Positions 1 through 10,724 of a DNA stretch of 64,000 nt are shown here, piece after piece (the first letter of the stretch is position 1; every line of letters begins with the position of its first letter). The notes beneath the pieces are model-generated. The model ran no database searches, had not been told where the DNA came from, and worked only from the letters and a program-made list of their open reading frames with translations. A program made the position numbers and the translations under genes. Source of the DNA: Clostridium sp. (GTDB lineage Bacteria > Bacillota > Clostridia > Clostridiales > Clostridiaceae); NCBI RefSeq assembly GCF_017888565.1, contig NZ_JAGHFX010000058.1, positions 62,001 through 126,000 of the forward strand. Reading direction: 5' to 3'.

Positions 1-99
1 ACTCTTTTTAGGAATATAAAGATATTTTCCATCTACATATTTTTGTATTAATTCAATTATTTCATCTGGTAACACATCATTTGCTTTTGCATATTTCAT
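1..99 (-). CDS. Partial CDS, small CD3324/Mor-like family protein (N-terminus MKYAKANDVLPDEIIELIQKYVDGKYLYIPKKS)
   Basis: Reverse-strand ATG at 99 preceded by GGAG-type RBS; open to window edge; not in ORF track because truncated. Confidence 0.6.
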   Translation of the reverse strand, partial: MKYAKANDVLPDEIIELIQKYVDGKYLYIPKKS

Positions 100-195
100 T
101 TTTCTTACTCCTTAATCTCCTTAATTTTTTTATAAAGAATTAAGGCAAAGAATACAATAAACTATGTGTTACAGAACTTAAAAAGTATAAAGCTT

Positions 196-279
196 TCAGC
201 TAATTAAACAGTTTAAGCTCTAAACAAAGCATAGCTGACTTTTGTAGTCTTTGCAAAGAGCAAACTGATTTAAGGCTGA
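196..279. ncRNA. Long imperfect hairpin, candidate structured RNA or 5' leader of the minus-strand gene at 1-99
   Basis: TCAGCT..TTAAA.CAGTTT..GCTC pairs with GAGC.AAACTG.TTTAA.GGCTGA; inner CAAAG/CTTTG stem. Confidence 0.35.
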
Positions 280-572
280 ACGTATTATAACCCTTCATTA
301 AAAAACACCCCCTAATATGAAAAACTTAAAAATATTATAGCATAGTTAACAAATAATAATAAAAGCTTTTTATTAGTTAGAATATAAAACTAGAATATAT
401 TTTGAAAGAACAGATAAAAAAGTTAATTATAAAATTACGGTGATTAAGAAGTTAATCAATTTAAATTATAATATAATAGAGCCTTATCTATTTTGAAAAA
501 ATTATAGAAGTAATTTATGAATGAAAATATTATTATGTTTTAATTAAAAGATAATAAAAAATAATAAAAATG

Positions 573-586
573 TGAAAATATTTTCA
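573..586. promoter_or_regulatory. Candidate RpiR-type operator TGAAAATATTTTCA upstream of the mannoside operon
   Basis: Perfect 14-bp palindrome in the promoter region. Confidence 0.4.
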
Positions 587-689
587 ATAAAAAAAGAAAA
601 AAAGAAAACTTATACTAAAGGGATTCAAAAGGTTTACATAGAGAGTTAGTGATGGCATAATTGGAACTGTGATGAGGAGGTAATGATTT

Positions 690-2678
690 ATGAATAGAAA
701 GATTATAGCAGTTACAGCATGTGCAGCAGGTATTGCACATACATATATGGCAGCAGAAAGCTTAATTAAAGCTGGAAAGAAAAAGGGGTATAATTTAAAA
801 GTCGAAACTCAAGGATCAATTGGAGCAGAGAATGTATTAACTGAAAAAGATATAGAAGACGCAGATTTAGTAATCATAGCAGCAGATATAAATATTGATT
901 TAATGAGATTCTCAGGAAAAAGAATTTTATCAGTAAAGTCAATAGATGCAATTAAGAATCCAGAAGGTTTAATAGATAGAGCATACAAGGAAGCAACAGT
1001 TTTTGGTGCAAAGGGAACTAAAGTAGGTAAAGTTACATTAGGAAAAACAGAAAGTAGTTTTGTTAAGCATATAATGAGTGGTATATCATATATGACACCT
1101 ATGGTTATTGCATCAGGTATATTACTTGCAATTGCAAATATATTTGCATTCCAAGAAAATGAACTTGGTCAAATAGTAAATTGGGGATTTGATAAATCAA
1201 CTCAAATTGGGTTCTTCATGTCTAAGCTTTTCGAAGTTGGACAAATTGGATTTAAATTAATGATACCATTATTTGCAGCATTTGTTGCTAACTCTATAGC
1301 AGACAAACCTGCAATTGCACCAGCAATGATTGGAGCATATTTAGTTAATGATGCAACATATTTAGGAACTCAAACAGGTGGAGGTTTCTTAGGAGCAATT
1401 TTAGTTGCATTTATTGTTGGTTATTTAGTAAAAGGCTTAAAGAAAATTAAATGGCCTAAGGTACTACAACCATTATTAGCAATAATGATAATTCCATTAA
1501 TAGCTACATTGATAATAATGATTATAGTAACTTATTTAATTGGAACTCCAATAGCCAATTTAATGGATGGATTATATAGTGGATTAACTACATTAAATGA
1601 AACATTTGCAGGGGCTCCATTTATAATAGGGGCAATAATCGGAGCAATGATTGGATTTGACTTTGGTGGTCCTGTAAATAAAACAGCACTTATATTTGGT
1701 ACAGCAGTTTATACAGATACAGTTGCTAAGTTTGGTATAGCAAATGCAAATTTTGTTCCACAAACAGCATCACAAGCAGCAATTTCAGTTGCACCATTAG
1801 GAATTTGGTTAGCATCAGTATTATTTAAGAATAAATTTACTAAGGATGAAAGGATATCAGCAAGTTCAGCCTTTGGTATGGGAATGGTTGGTGTTACGGA
1901 AGGAGCTATTCCATTTGCAGCTTCTAATCCAGTTCAAATGATTACTGCATCAGTTGCAGGATCAGCATTAGCTGGTGGACTTGTTTCAATATTCGGAGTT
2001 AAATTCTATGGAGGAATTGGATCACCTTTAGGAGCAATAATTGGGTATATAGAACAACCAATTCCATTTATAACTTGGATTTTAAGTATATCAGCAGGTA
2101 TTTTAGTAACAGCATTAATAATTGGTTTCTGGAGAAAACCAGTAGAAGAGGAAGACATAGAAGAGATAGAAGAATTAAAAGAAATAGAAGTTGATACAAA
2201 AGAAATCATTGAAAGAAATATAAATTCAGACAAAGAGTTATTTGAGCAAAATCACATATATGTTGATGAAAATTCAACTACACAAGATGAAGCATTTAGA
2301 TTTATTGCTTCAATAGCTAAAAAGCATGGATATGTAAAAGATGAAGAAGCTTTTTATAATGGATTGCATGAAAGAGAAAAAGAAGCAACAACAGGGTTTA
2401 ATGATGGTATAGCTATACCTCATAGTAAAAATAAAACAGTTATTGCACCAGGAGTATTTTTAATAAAATTCAAAAATAAAATAGAATGGGATTCTTTAGA
2501 TGGGCAAGGAATAACAACAGCTTTTGCTCTAACAATTCCAGAGGATGGAGCAGAAAATCACCTTAAGGTATTAAGTACTATTGCTAAAGAATTATTAAAT
2601 GATGATTTTAGAAATAATATTACTACTGAAACTGATACTAAGCGTTTATATGACTTAGTAAAAGAAATAAAATTTTAA
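690..2678 (+). CDS. PTS fructose/mannosylglycerate-type EIIBCA fusion
   Basis: N-terminal IIB (VTACAAGIAHTYMAAE), central IIC, C-terminal IIA (GIAIPHSK); strong RBS. Confidence 0.9.
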   Translation: MNRKIIAVTACAAGIAHTYMAAESLIKAGKKKGYNLKVETQGSIGAENVLTEKDIEDADLVIIAADINIDLMRFSGKRILSVKSIDAIKNPEGLIDRAYKEATVFGAKGTKVGKVTLGKTESSFVKHIMSGISYMTPMVIASGILLAIANIFAFQENELGQIVNWGFDKSTQIGFFMSKLFEVGQIGFKLMIPLFAAFVANSIADKPAIAPAMIGAYLVNDATYLGTQTGGGFLGAILVAFIVGYLVKGLKKIKWPKVLQPLLAIMIIPLIATLIIMIIVTYLIGTPIANLMDGLYSGLTTLNETFAGAPFIIGAIIGAMIGFDFGGPVNKTALIFGTAVYTDTVAKFGIANANFVPQTASQAAISVAPLGIWLASVLFKNKFTKDERISASSAFGMGMVGVTEGAIPFAASNPVQMITASVAGSALAGGLVSIFGVKFYGGIGSPLGAIIGYIEQPIPFITWILSISAGILVTALIIGFWRKPVEEEDIEEIEELKEIEVDTKEIIERNINSDKELFEQNHIYVDENSTTQDEAFRFIASIAKKHGYVKDEEAFYNGLHEREKEATTGFNDGIAIPHSKNKTVIAPGVFLIKFKNKIEWDSLDGQGITTAFALTIPEDGAENHLKVLSTIAKELLNDDFRNNITTETDTKRLYDLVKEIKF

Positions 2679-2693
2679 TAAATAAATAAATAA

Positions 2694-2727
2694 ATCCACT
2701 GGAGATTATTAATAAGCTCTAGTGGAT
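2694..2727 (+). promoter_or_regulatory. Intercistronic hairpin ATCCACTGGAG...CTCTAGTGGAT
   Basis: Inverted repeat between PTS and mannosidase genes, no long U tract. Confidence 0.5.
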
Positions 2728-2765
2728 ATTTAATATAGGAGCATATTAAATAAAGGAGACCGATA

Positions 2766-5387
2766 ATGAAAAAAATACACGTTTATCCACATACCCATTG
2801 GGATTATGAATGGTACTTTACTTCAAATGAATCAATTATACAATTAATTTATCATATGGATGAAGTAATGGAAGCATTAGAAAATGGTGATTTAGAAACT
2901 TATCTTCTTGATGGGCAGTTAAGTATATTAGAGGAATATATAAAGTTTATACCAAGTAATTTTGAAAGAGTAAAAAAGCTTGTTGAATCTGGAAAGTTAT
3001 TAATAGGACCGTGGTATACACAAACAGATGAATTAATTATAGATGGAGAATCAATAGTAAGAAATTTATTCTATGGAATTAAGAGTGCATCAAAGTATGG
3101 TGATTATTTAAAAATAGGATATTTACCAGATTCATTTGGTCAAACTAAAGATTTACCAAAGATTTTAAATGGATTTGATATTAATAGAAGCATTTTCTGG
3201 AGAGGGGTAGCAAATGATGTTTGCCCGAGTAGAGAATTTATATGGAAAGGTGAAGATGATAGTTCACTTCTAGTTTACAACATAAAGAATGGATATTTTT
3301 ATGGTGGAAATTTAATTTATAGTGATGATGTAGAAAAGCTTGAGAAAACTATTTTAGATGGATCTCAAACTGAAAATATTCTATTACCTGTTGGGGGAGA
3401 CCAAAGGTATGTTGATTTTAACTTAAAAGAAAGAATTGCTTACTATAATGAAAGAAGTAAAAATAATTTTGAGTATATAGAAAGTGATTGTAATAAATTC
3501 TTTGATGAACTAGAGAAAGCGGATGACTTAATAGAAGTAAAAGGTGAATTTGTCAATCCATCTAATTCTAAAATCCATAGATCAATTTATTCATCAAGAT
3601 ATGATCATAAATATTTAAATGATAAGGTAGAACGAAAGTTAATTTATCATTTAGAGCCCCTTATGGTTATTGCTCAAAACTTAGGTATTGATCCAAAGAT
3701 AGAAATGATTGAAGAGATTTGGAAAAAATTATTAATGAATCATGCTCATGATAGTGCATGTGGATGTAATAGTGATAAAACTAATAGAAGTATTTTAGCA
3801 AGACTTATAGAGGCGGATCAACTATCATATTCAGCTTGTGACTATATTATAAGAAAGATAAGTGAATCCATTAATGGCATTGAAGAGGATAATATAATTT
3901 TATTTAATACATTACCACACAATAGAGAAGAAGTAAGCAAGATTATAGTAACTACAAAGACTAAAAACTTTATAATTAAAGATAAAAATGGAAATATTAT
4001 TGAACATCAACTACTTGACATAAAGAGAGAATATGCAGGAAGCCTTAAAAAGGATGAATCTCAATATGATGAGAGCTTATATTATTATGTATCTAAAATT
4101 GCTATAAAATGTTCTTTAGAGCCATTAAGTATAGAAGTATTGAAAGTAATTCAATTAGAAGAAGAAATAAATATAAAAGAAAAAACTTCTAATAATTTTA
4201 TAGAAGATAGTTTCTATAAAGTTGAAGTTGTAGATGGTAGAGTTAATATCATAGATAAAATAAATAATAGAGAACTAAAAGATTGCTTATATATTGAAGA
4301 ATCAGGTGATGATGGTGATACTTATGATTATTCACCACCAGAAGAGAAATACGATTTTAGATATAACTTAAATTTCGAAAATGCAAAAGTAGATATTAAT
4401 AATGGAGAACTTTATAAGGAAATAAAAATTTCAGGAGAATTTAAAGTTCCTATGAATCTTAAAGATAGAGAGAAAAATATAAGAAATACAGAAATACCAT
4501 ATGAACTTATATTAACTTTATCTAATAAAGAGATAATAGAATGTTATTTAGAAATAGATAATAAAGCTTGTGATCACAGAATGAGAGCTGTATTTAGAAC
4601 AGATATTACTTCTAAAGAAAGTATAAGTGATACTTCATTTGGTACAATTAGAAGAGATAATGTTCCAGCTCATATAAATGATTGGAGAGAGCTTGGTTGG
4701 AAAGAAGAGCCATCACCAATATATCCAATGTTACATTTCGTTGGTATTGAAGAAGAAAATAAATCTGTATTTATGTTAGCAAAAGGAATAAAAGAATATG
4801 AGATATTAGAAAATTCAAATATTGCATTAACATTATTTAGAGGTGTTGGATTCCTTGGTAAACCTGATTTAATTAGAAGACCTGGTATTGCTTCAGGAAA
4901 TGAATTTAGATATATAGAAACACCAGATAGTCAATTAAAACAAAAACTTAAATTTAAATTTGCTATTGCTATAAATAATGAAGTTAATATAACAAAGATA
5001 AATAAGATTTGGAAAAACTACAGCATTACTATTCCAAATTATCAAATTCAAGAAATAAATAGGTTTACTAATACATTGAAATACTTCGTTATGCATCCAT
5101 TAAAAAATAAGCTAGAAGAAGTAAAAGGTATTATAGATTGTAACGACTTGAAAGATATTGTAGTAACTTCAATAATACCAGTAGATAAGAATTCATTTAC
5201 TATAAGATTTGTGAATTACACAGATAAATTTATAGATGGCGGAAATATTAAAGCCTTAAAGGGCAAAAGCTATGAATGGGTAAATATGAACAATAAGAAT
5301 ATATCTAATAAAGAAGATATAGATGGATTTATCAATATTGGTAAATTTAAAAGTGGAGAAATTAAAACTTTAAAAATAAATATTTAG
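2766..5387 (+). CDS. mngB: GH38 alpha-mannosidase (mannosylglycerate hydrolase-like)
   Basis: N-terminal HTHWDYEWYFT motif; 873 aa; downstream of PTS. Confidence 0.88.
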   Translation: MKKIHVYPHTHWDYEWYFTSNESIIQLIYHMDEVMEALENGDLETYLLDGQLSILEEYIKFIPSNFERVKKLVESGKLLIGPWYTQTDELIIDGESIVRNLFYGIKSASKYGDYLKIGYLPDSFGQTKDLPKILNGFDINRSIFWRGVANDVCPSREFIWKGEDDSSLLVYNIKNGYFYGGNLIYSDDVEKLEKTILDGSQTENILLPVGGDQRYVDFNLKERIAYYNERSKNNFEYIESDCNKFFDELEKADDLIEVKGEFVNPSNSKIHRSIYSSRYDHKYLNDKVERKLIYHLEPLMVIAQNLGIDPKIEMIEEIWKKLLMNHAHDSACGCNSDKTNRSILARLIEADQLSYSACDYIIRKISESINGIEEDNIILFNTLPHNREEVSKIIVTTKTKNFIIKDKNGNIIEHQLLDIKREYAGSLKKDESQYDESLYYYVSKIAIKCSLEPLSIEVLKVIQLEEEINIKEKTSNNFIEDSFYKVEVVDGRVNIIDKINNRELKDCLYIEESGDDGDTYDYSPPEEKYDFRYNLNFENAKVDINNGELYKEIKISGEFKVPMNLKDREKNIRNTEIPYELILTLSNKEIIECYLEIDNKACDHRMRAVFRTDITSKESISDTSFGTIRRDNVPAHINDWRELGWKEEPSPIYPMLHFVGIEEENKSVFMLAKGIKEYEILENSNIALTLFRGVGFLGKPDLIRRPGIASGNEFRYIETPDSQLKQKLKFKFAIAINNEVNITKINKIWKNYSITIPNYQIQEINRFTNTLKYFVMHPLKNKLEEVKGIIDCNDLKDIVVTSIIPVDKNSFTIRFVNYTDKFIDGGNIKALKGKSYEWVNMNNKNISNKEDIDGFINIGKFKSGEIKTLKINI

Positions 5388-5446
5388 TTGATTAATTAAT
5401 AAGAGACATATAACATTAAGGTATAATAATTGTTTTGGAGGATACT

Positions 5447-6241
5447 ATGGAAAAAGAAATTATACTTAGAATAACTCACGCAAAGGTAAATTTCACTTAT
5501 GTAGAGGAGCAAATAGCAGAGTATTTTTTGAATAATAGAGAACCAAAATCGATAAATGAATTATCTAAATTGTTATGTGTCTCTCCTGCTTCTATAACTA
5601 GGTTTTGTAAAAAGATAGGATTAAATAATTATAAAGAACTTGTATATTTATATAGTGAACACTTAAAAGAAAATAATGGTATAAAGTCGAATAAAATATC
5701 TTCAGATTTACAAAATTCCTATTTTAAAATTTTCAATAATATTGATACAAATTTTGATAGAGATAAAGTAGAGAAAATTTGTGAAGCTATACATAATAAT
5801 AGGTTTATGCATATATTTGCATTAGGTCTTAGTGCTACTGCAGCTCAAGATTTTAAGTTTAGATTCTCAAGAATGGGTAAGCTTGTAGAAGTAATATATG
5901 ATAAAGATGCAATAGAAATGGCATCAACTTTAATAAAAGAAAATGATCTTGTATTTATCTTTACATTAAGAGGAAATAAGCATCTTCAAAAGTGTGCTAA
6001 ACTTTTAAGAGAAAAAGGCGCAAATATTATTCTTATTACTGGGAATCGAAATAGTAAGATAGTTGAATACGCAGATATTAGTATAATAACAGATAATCTT
6101 TCTGGAGAAGAATCAACAGGAATGATATCTGCACAAATACCTATATTAATTCAAATAGATCTTATTCATTATTATTATGTTAGGAAGTATAGTGAAGTTC
6201 TTGATGAGTGGGTTTCAACAGAGAAAGTATTTAATAAATAA
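5447..6241 (+). CDS. MurR/RpiR family transcriptional regulator (HTH + SIS)
   Basis: HTH SPASITRFCKKIGLNNYKE and SIS-like domain; RBS supports internal ATG at 5447. Confidence 0.9.
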   Translation: MEKEIILRITHAKVNFTYVEEQIAEYFLNNREPKSINELSKLLCVSPASITRFCKKIGLNNYKELVYLYSEHLKENNGIKSNKISSDLQNSYFKIFNNIDTNFDRDKVEKICEAIHNNRFMHIFALGLSATAAQDFKFRFSRMGKLVEVIYDKDAIEMASTLIKENDLVFIFTLRGNKHLQKCAKLLREKGANIILITGNRNSKIVEYADISIITDNLSGEESTGMISAQIPILIQIDLIHYYYVRKYSEVLDEWVSTEKVFNK

Positions 6242-6249
6242 TATAGTTA

Positions 6250-6299
6250 AAGGTCTGTCTAGCAAATGATTTAAAAATAATTGGCTAGCAGACCTTTTT
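6250..6299 (+). terminator. Rho-independent terminator
   Basis: AAGGTCTGTCTAGC...GCTAGCAGACCTTTTTT. Confidence 0.85.
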
Positions 6300-6486
6300 T
6301 ATTAGAATTAATAATATCTACTATGATATAAGGTATAGTGCGGTATATATTAAAATATATTTTGTGCAAATTAAGGTGAATTAATATAATGATAATGGTA
6401 TGATTTAAGGGAAGTGTTAATTACATAAATATAGAAACGGTCTTACTAAAGATACATGAGATTTAGGAGTGTGAAGGAGTAAATAT

Positions 6487-9400
6487 ATGAAGTCAAAATT
6501 ACTAATATGGATATTATTAATAAGTGTAATAATATACAATTTAATTCCTATCAAGGTGTCAGCAGAAACATTTAGAAAAGAGCAGTTTGAGAAGCTATCT
6601 ATTGACGATGGACTTTCAAATGAGTATGTAACCAAAATATTTCAAGATAGTAAAGGGTATATGTGGATAGGCACAGTAGATGGGCTTAATAGGTATGATG
6701 GTGAACGGATAAAAATATATAATTCTAGTTACGAAGATAAAAATTCTTTGAGTTCAACATATATAACTGAGATCGAGGAAGATTTGAAGGGGAATCTATG
6801 GATAGGAACTGATCGGGGTTTAGATTTTTTAGTTAGAGATAAAGATAATATTGTGAGAATGAAAGACCTTTCTATAGATAAATATAATTTAGGGGAGTTA
6901 AAAATAACTTCTTTATTAAAGAGTAGTTATGATGAAAATATTATGTGGGTTGGCACTGAAAATGGATTAATGAAAATAGATATTGAAAATGAAAAGGTTG
7001 AGGCTTTTTATAATGATAAAGATGATCAAAATTCATTAACTAATTCATATATAACTTGCTTAGAAGAAGGTAAAGATAACACAATATGGGTAGGAACAAA
7101 AGATGGAATAAATATTATAGATAAAAATTCAAAAATAGTCTATAGTGGTTCTAAAATGTATGCAGATAATTTATTTATCTGTCATATAGAAATTGATAAT
7201 TTAGGTAACGTATGGATTTCTACAAACTATGGCATTCTTAATTATAACATAGGTGAAGAAGAAAGAGATGTTGCATGGATATTTAATGATAGTGGAATCA
7301 AACAATATGATTTAAAAGAAAAAAAAAATTATGATGTTTATACTAATAAAAATAAAGAAAGAGAAATTTATAATAATAATTATATTCTAAGCGATAGTAA
7401 AAATAATATATGGATAGCTAGTAGTGAGGGCGTATTAAGATATTCAAATGACAGACAAGAGTTTGATATATTAAAGAAAGATAGTAATGGCGTTAATTCC
7501 CTTAATAGTAATGTTATAACATATTTTTATGAGGATTTTAATGGGACAATATGGATTGGAACAGATAAAGGCGTAAATATATTAAATAATAATAATCAAT
7601 TTGATTTCTTGCCCCAGGAAATATATTTAAGTGATAAAAATATAGTTTCTATATTGCAAGATAATCAATATATATGGTTAGCTACTAAGTATAACGGAAT
7701 ATATATATTTGATAAAACAATGGGAAATTTAGTGGATCAAATATATAAAGATGATAGTAGAATAGATTTAAGTAATCAATATATAAAGAGTTTATTTAAA
7801 ATAAATGATGAGAATATTCTTATTATAACTGATAAGAGAGCTGTATTAGTTAACACCAAAGAATCATTGTATGCTTATCAACTAATTGAAGATAGTTATT
7901 ACACAGAAATAAATTATGTATATAGTGATGGAGAGATTATTTGGCTGGCATCTACAGCAGATTTTTATAGTTATAATATTATTACTAGAGAAAAATTGTA
8001 TTATAGTAAAGAGTTAATGGAGTTTGATATAAACCCTGGGCATATAAAATATATATTGCCAGATTATAAAGACAAAGACATTCTTTGGCTGGGTGGAATT
8101 GACATAGGAGTAGTTAAATACCACAAAGAAAAGGGGGTTATAGAACAATATACCAATAAATCTCTAGATAAAAACTCCTTAATTAGTAATTATATAAATT
8201 GTATGACGTTTGATAATTCAGGAAATCTATGGATAGGAACCAATATAGGGCTTAGTAAACTTGATATAAAAACAAATAAATTTACTTCGTATACTACTGC
8301 TGATGGATTAACAAATAACTTTATAAATTCAATTTTAATAGATAATAATGATAATCTTTGGATAAGCACAAATAAAGGGTTAAATAAATTTGATATAAAA
8401 AAAGAAGAATTAATAAACTTTACAAGAATGGATGGTTTATACGGATATCAATTTAATTTAAATTCAAGCATTAAGCTTAATGATGGTATGATGATATTTG
8501 GAAGTACAAATGGTTTTTCATATTTTTATCCAGATGATATAGTTACTCCTAAGTCAAATAACAATGAAGTTGTAATTGGTGATATTTACATTGGAAAAGA
8601 TAAAGTTGTTTATGATGGTAATAATTTAGTTTTGAATTATAAAGATAAAAATTTGTCAATTGATTATTTCGTACCTAATTACGAAAATTTAAATAACATA
8701 ACTTATGAATATATGATTGAAGGAATTGATTCAGACTGGATATATATAGATTCTAAAAGTAATTTAGATTTTAAATTATTAGAACCGGGTAATTATATTT
8801 TAAAAATAAGGGCTAGAAATGGTCACGGTGAATTAACTAAAGAGACAAGTATTAATATAAGAGTTAAAAATCCAATTTGGAAAACGCCTTTTGCATATTT
8901 AGTATATATATTTATAATAATAATAGTTAGTGCTTGTATAATTTATTATGTTAAAATATTACAAAGATTAGTAGAAAAAAAGACGATAAAATTAAATAAG
9001 CAACTAGAAGAAAATAAAAAGTTAAGCGAAGAAATAATAAATAAAGAAAAGCTTAAAAATAATTACTTTGTGAATTTATCTCATGAACTTAGAACTCCAA
9101 TAAATGTTATATCCTCAACAGTGCAGTTAATAAATACACTTAGTAAAGATAAATGTATAACAGAGGAACAATCTAATAAATATATGAATATTATAAGTAA
9201 AAACTGTGGCAATCTGTTAAAAATAATAAATGATATTATAGATAGTTCTAAAATAGAGACAGGTCAGTATAAAATTAATAAAAAAAATAATGATATAGTA
9301 TATATAGTGGAAGAAGCGGCTCTTAATATGAGTGAATTTATAGAAGAAAAGGGTCTAACTCTTACAGTTGATCCTGATATGGAAGAAAAAATTATTTCTT

Positions 9401-9738
9401 GCGATGGTAATGAAATAGAAAGATGCGTAATTAATTTATTAGCAAATGCAGTTAAATTCACTCCAGAAGGTGGAGAAATTAGAGTATATATTAAAGAAAT
9501 TGAAAATAATATTGAAATTTCCGTTGAAGATACAGGGATAGGAATATCCAAAGAAGATCAAGGATTTATATTTAAAAGGTTTTCGCAAGTTGAAGGAACA
9601 GGTGTTACAAAAGTAAGTAGTAGCGGAATTGGACTTACTCTTGTTAAGTATATAGTCGAGCTTCATGATGGATATGTTAAACTTGAAAGTGAACTTAATA
9701 AAGGTAGTAAATTTACTTTAGTAATTCCCGCTATATAA
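6487..9738 (+). CDS. Sensor histidine kinase with periplasmic two-component beta-propeller repeats and Y_Y_Y domain (HTCS-like, no receiver)
   Basis: Signal peptide; many 'G.lWiGT..Gl.' repeats; HELRTPINV H-box; C-terminal HATPase_c (GIGL). Confidence 0.9.
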   Translation: MKSKLLIWILLISVIIYNLIPIKVSAETFRKEQFEKLSIDDGLSNEYVTKIFQDSKGYMWIGTVDGLNRYDGERIKIYNSSYEDKNSLSSTYITEIEEDLKGNLWIGTDRGLDFLVRDKDNIVRMKDLSIDKYNLGELKITSLLKSSYDENIMWVGTENGLMKIDIENEKVEAFYNDKDDQNSLTNSYITCLEEGKDNTIWVGTKDGINIIDKNSKIVYSGSKMYADNLFICHIEIDNLGNVWISTNYGILNYNIGEEERDVAWIFNDSGIKQYDLKEKKNYDVYTNKNKEREIYNNNYILSDSKNNIWIASSEGVLRYSNDRQEFDILKKDSNGVNSLNSNVITYFYEDFNGTIWIGTDKGVNILNNNNQFDFLPQEIYLSDKNIVSILQDNQYIWLATKYNGIYIFDKTMGNLVDQIYKDDSRIDLSNQYIKSLFKINDENILIITDKRAVLVNTKESLYAYQLIEDSYYTEINYVYSDGEIIWLASTADFYSYNIITREKLYYSKELMEFDINPGHIKYILPDYKDKDILWLGGIDIGVVKYHKEKGVIEQYTNKSLDKNSLISNYINCMTFDNSGNLWIGTNIGLSKLDIKTNKFTSYTTADGLTNNFINSILIDNNDNLWISTNKGLNKFDIKKEELINFTRMDGLYGYQFNLNSSIKLNDGMMIFGSTNGFSYFYPDDIVTPKSNNNEVVIGDIYIGKDKVVYDGNNLVLNYKDKNLSIDYFVPNYENLNNITYEYMIEGIDSDWIYIDSKSNLDFKLLEPGNYILKIRARNGHGELTKETSINIRVKNPIWKTPFAYLVYIFIIIIVSACIIYYVKILQRLVEKKTIKLNKQLEENKKLSEEIINKEKLKNNYFVNLSHELRTPINVISSTVQLINTLSKDKCITEEQSNKYMNIISKNCGNLLKIINDIIDSSKIETGQYKINKKNNDIVYIVEEAALNMSEFIEEKGLTLTVDPDMEEKIISCDGNEIERCVINLLANAVKFTPEGGEIRVYIKEIENNIEISVEDTGIGISKEDQGFIFKRFSQVEGTGVTKVSSSGIGLTLVKYIVELHDGYVKLESELNKGSKFTLVIPAI

Positions 9739-9803
9739 GAAATTACTATTTGTAATAGCTAATACTATAATTGGTTAAGATTTAAATAAAGTATATAAGA
9801 GAC

Positions 9804-9850
9804 AAGCTAGATTATGTAATTAATACTTCATCTAGCTTATTTTATTTTTT
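9804..9850 (+). terminator. Rho-independent terminator
   Basis: AAGCTAGA...TCTAGCTTATTTTATTTTTT. Confidence 0.65.
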
Positions 9851-9958
9851 ATAATTTTAAATTTTTAGTTAATATATTGCGCACAAAAATATGAATTGTA
9901 TAGATGAATTATTTCAATTAAATATCAAAAGGTAGATTTTATTCTTAATGTAAAAATA

Positions 9959-10510
9959 TTAAGGATGAAAAGAAATAATATCATTTATAATTTTAGCTAT
10001 TTCTTTAGGTGATTCCTTTAAATCTTTTTCTAGCCATGTTTGAATAACTGAAACAACTCCACCTATAGCGTATTTTATAAAATAATCTAAAAATACTTCA
10101 TTAACTTGAGAATTGTTAACAAGCTTATCAATTTGAGCCTTATTTGCTACATAGATAATACGATCCATAATATTATTTTCCATATGTTTACTAAATAATA
10201 TCTTACACAACTCTTTATTTTCTTTGATTAATTCAAGAGCTTTAAGTAATAAAACATTATTATAATCTTCAACAGGAGTTTCTTCAATATATTCGGAAAT
10301 CTGATAAAATAATTCATCTTCTATTGATTTAAGTAGGTCATAAGCATCCTTATAATGAGCATAAAAAGTGCCTCTATTAATATCTGATTTTTTACATATA
10401 TCAGTAACAGTAATTTCATGAATTTTTCTATGTTGAAGCAAATCAATTAAACTTTCTTTAATTATTTTTTTAGTATATAAAGTTCTTCTATTTCCTTTAA
10501 TTCCTGCCAT
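9959..10510 (-). CDS. TetR/AcrR family transcriptional regulator
   Basis: N-terminal HTH (TVTDICKKSDINRGTFYAHYKD); divergent from ABC exporter. Confidence 0.9.
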   Translation of the reverse strand: MAGIKGNRRTLYTKKIIKESLIDLLQHRKIHEITVTDICKKSDINRGTFYAHYKDAYDLLKSIEDELFYQISEYIEETPVEDYNNVLLLKALELIKENKELCKILFSKHMENNIMDRIIYVANKAQIDKLVNNSQVNEVFLDYFIKYAIGGVVSVIQTWLEKDLKESPKEIAKIINDIISFHP

Positions 10511-10583
10511 TTAAATCATCCTTTTAAGTATTTATTAAAAATTAAATATATGTTAATAAATAAACAAAAATAACAAAAGTGTA

Positions 10584-10597
10584 TATTTAATAACATT
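10584..10597. promoter_or_regulatory. Operator-like repeat TATTTAATAACATT, copy 1
   Basis: Identical 14-mer at 10675-10688 in the same divergent promoter region. Confidence 0.4.
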
Positions 10598-10674
10598 ACG
10601 AAAATATATGATTATTGTAACTACATTATATTTTAATTATACTAAGTATTGTAGTATTAAGCAAACAAGATGTC

Positions 10675-10688
10675 TATTTAATAACATT
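10675..10688. promoter_or_regulatory. Operator-like repeat TATTTAATAACATT, copy 2
   Basis: Identical to 10584-10597. Confidence 0.4.
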
Positions 10689-10724
10689 TAGTATTTTGAA
10701 TAGATAAGGATAAGGGAGAGAAAA

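Noticed and set aside
9264-9666. Two minus-strand ORFs (95 and 75 aa)
   Set aside because: Antisense to the kinase HATPase domain, no RBS, low complexity.
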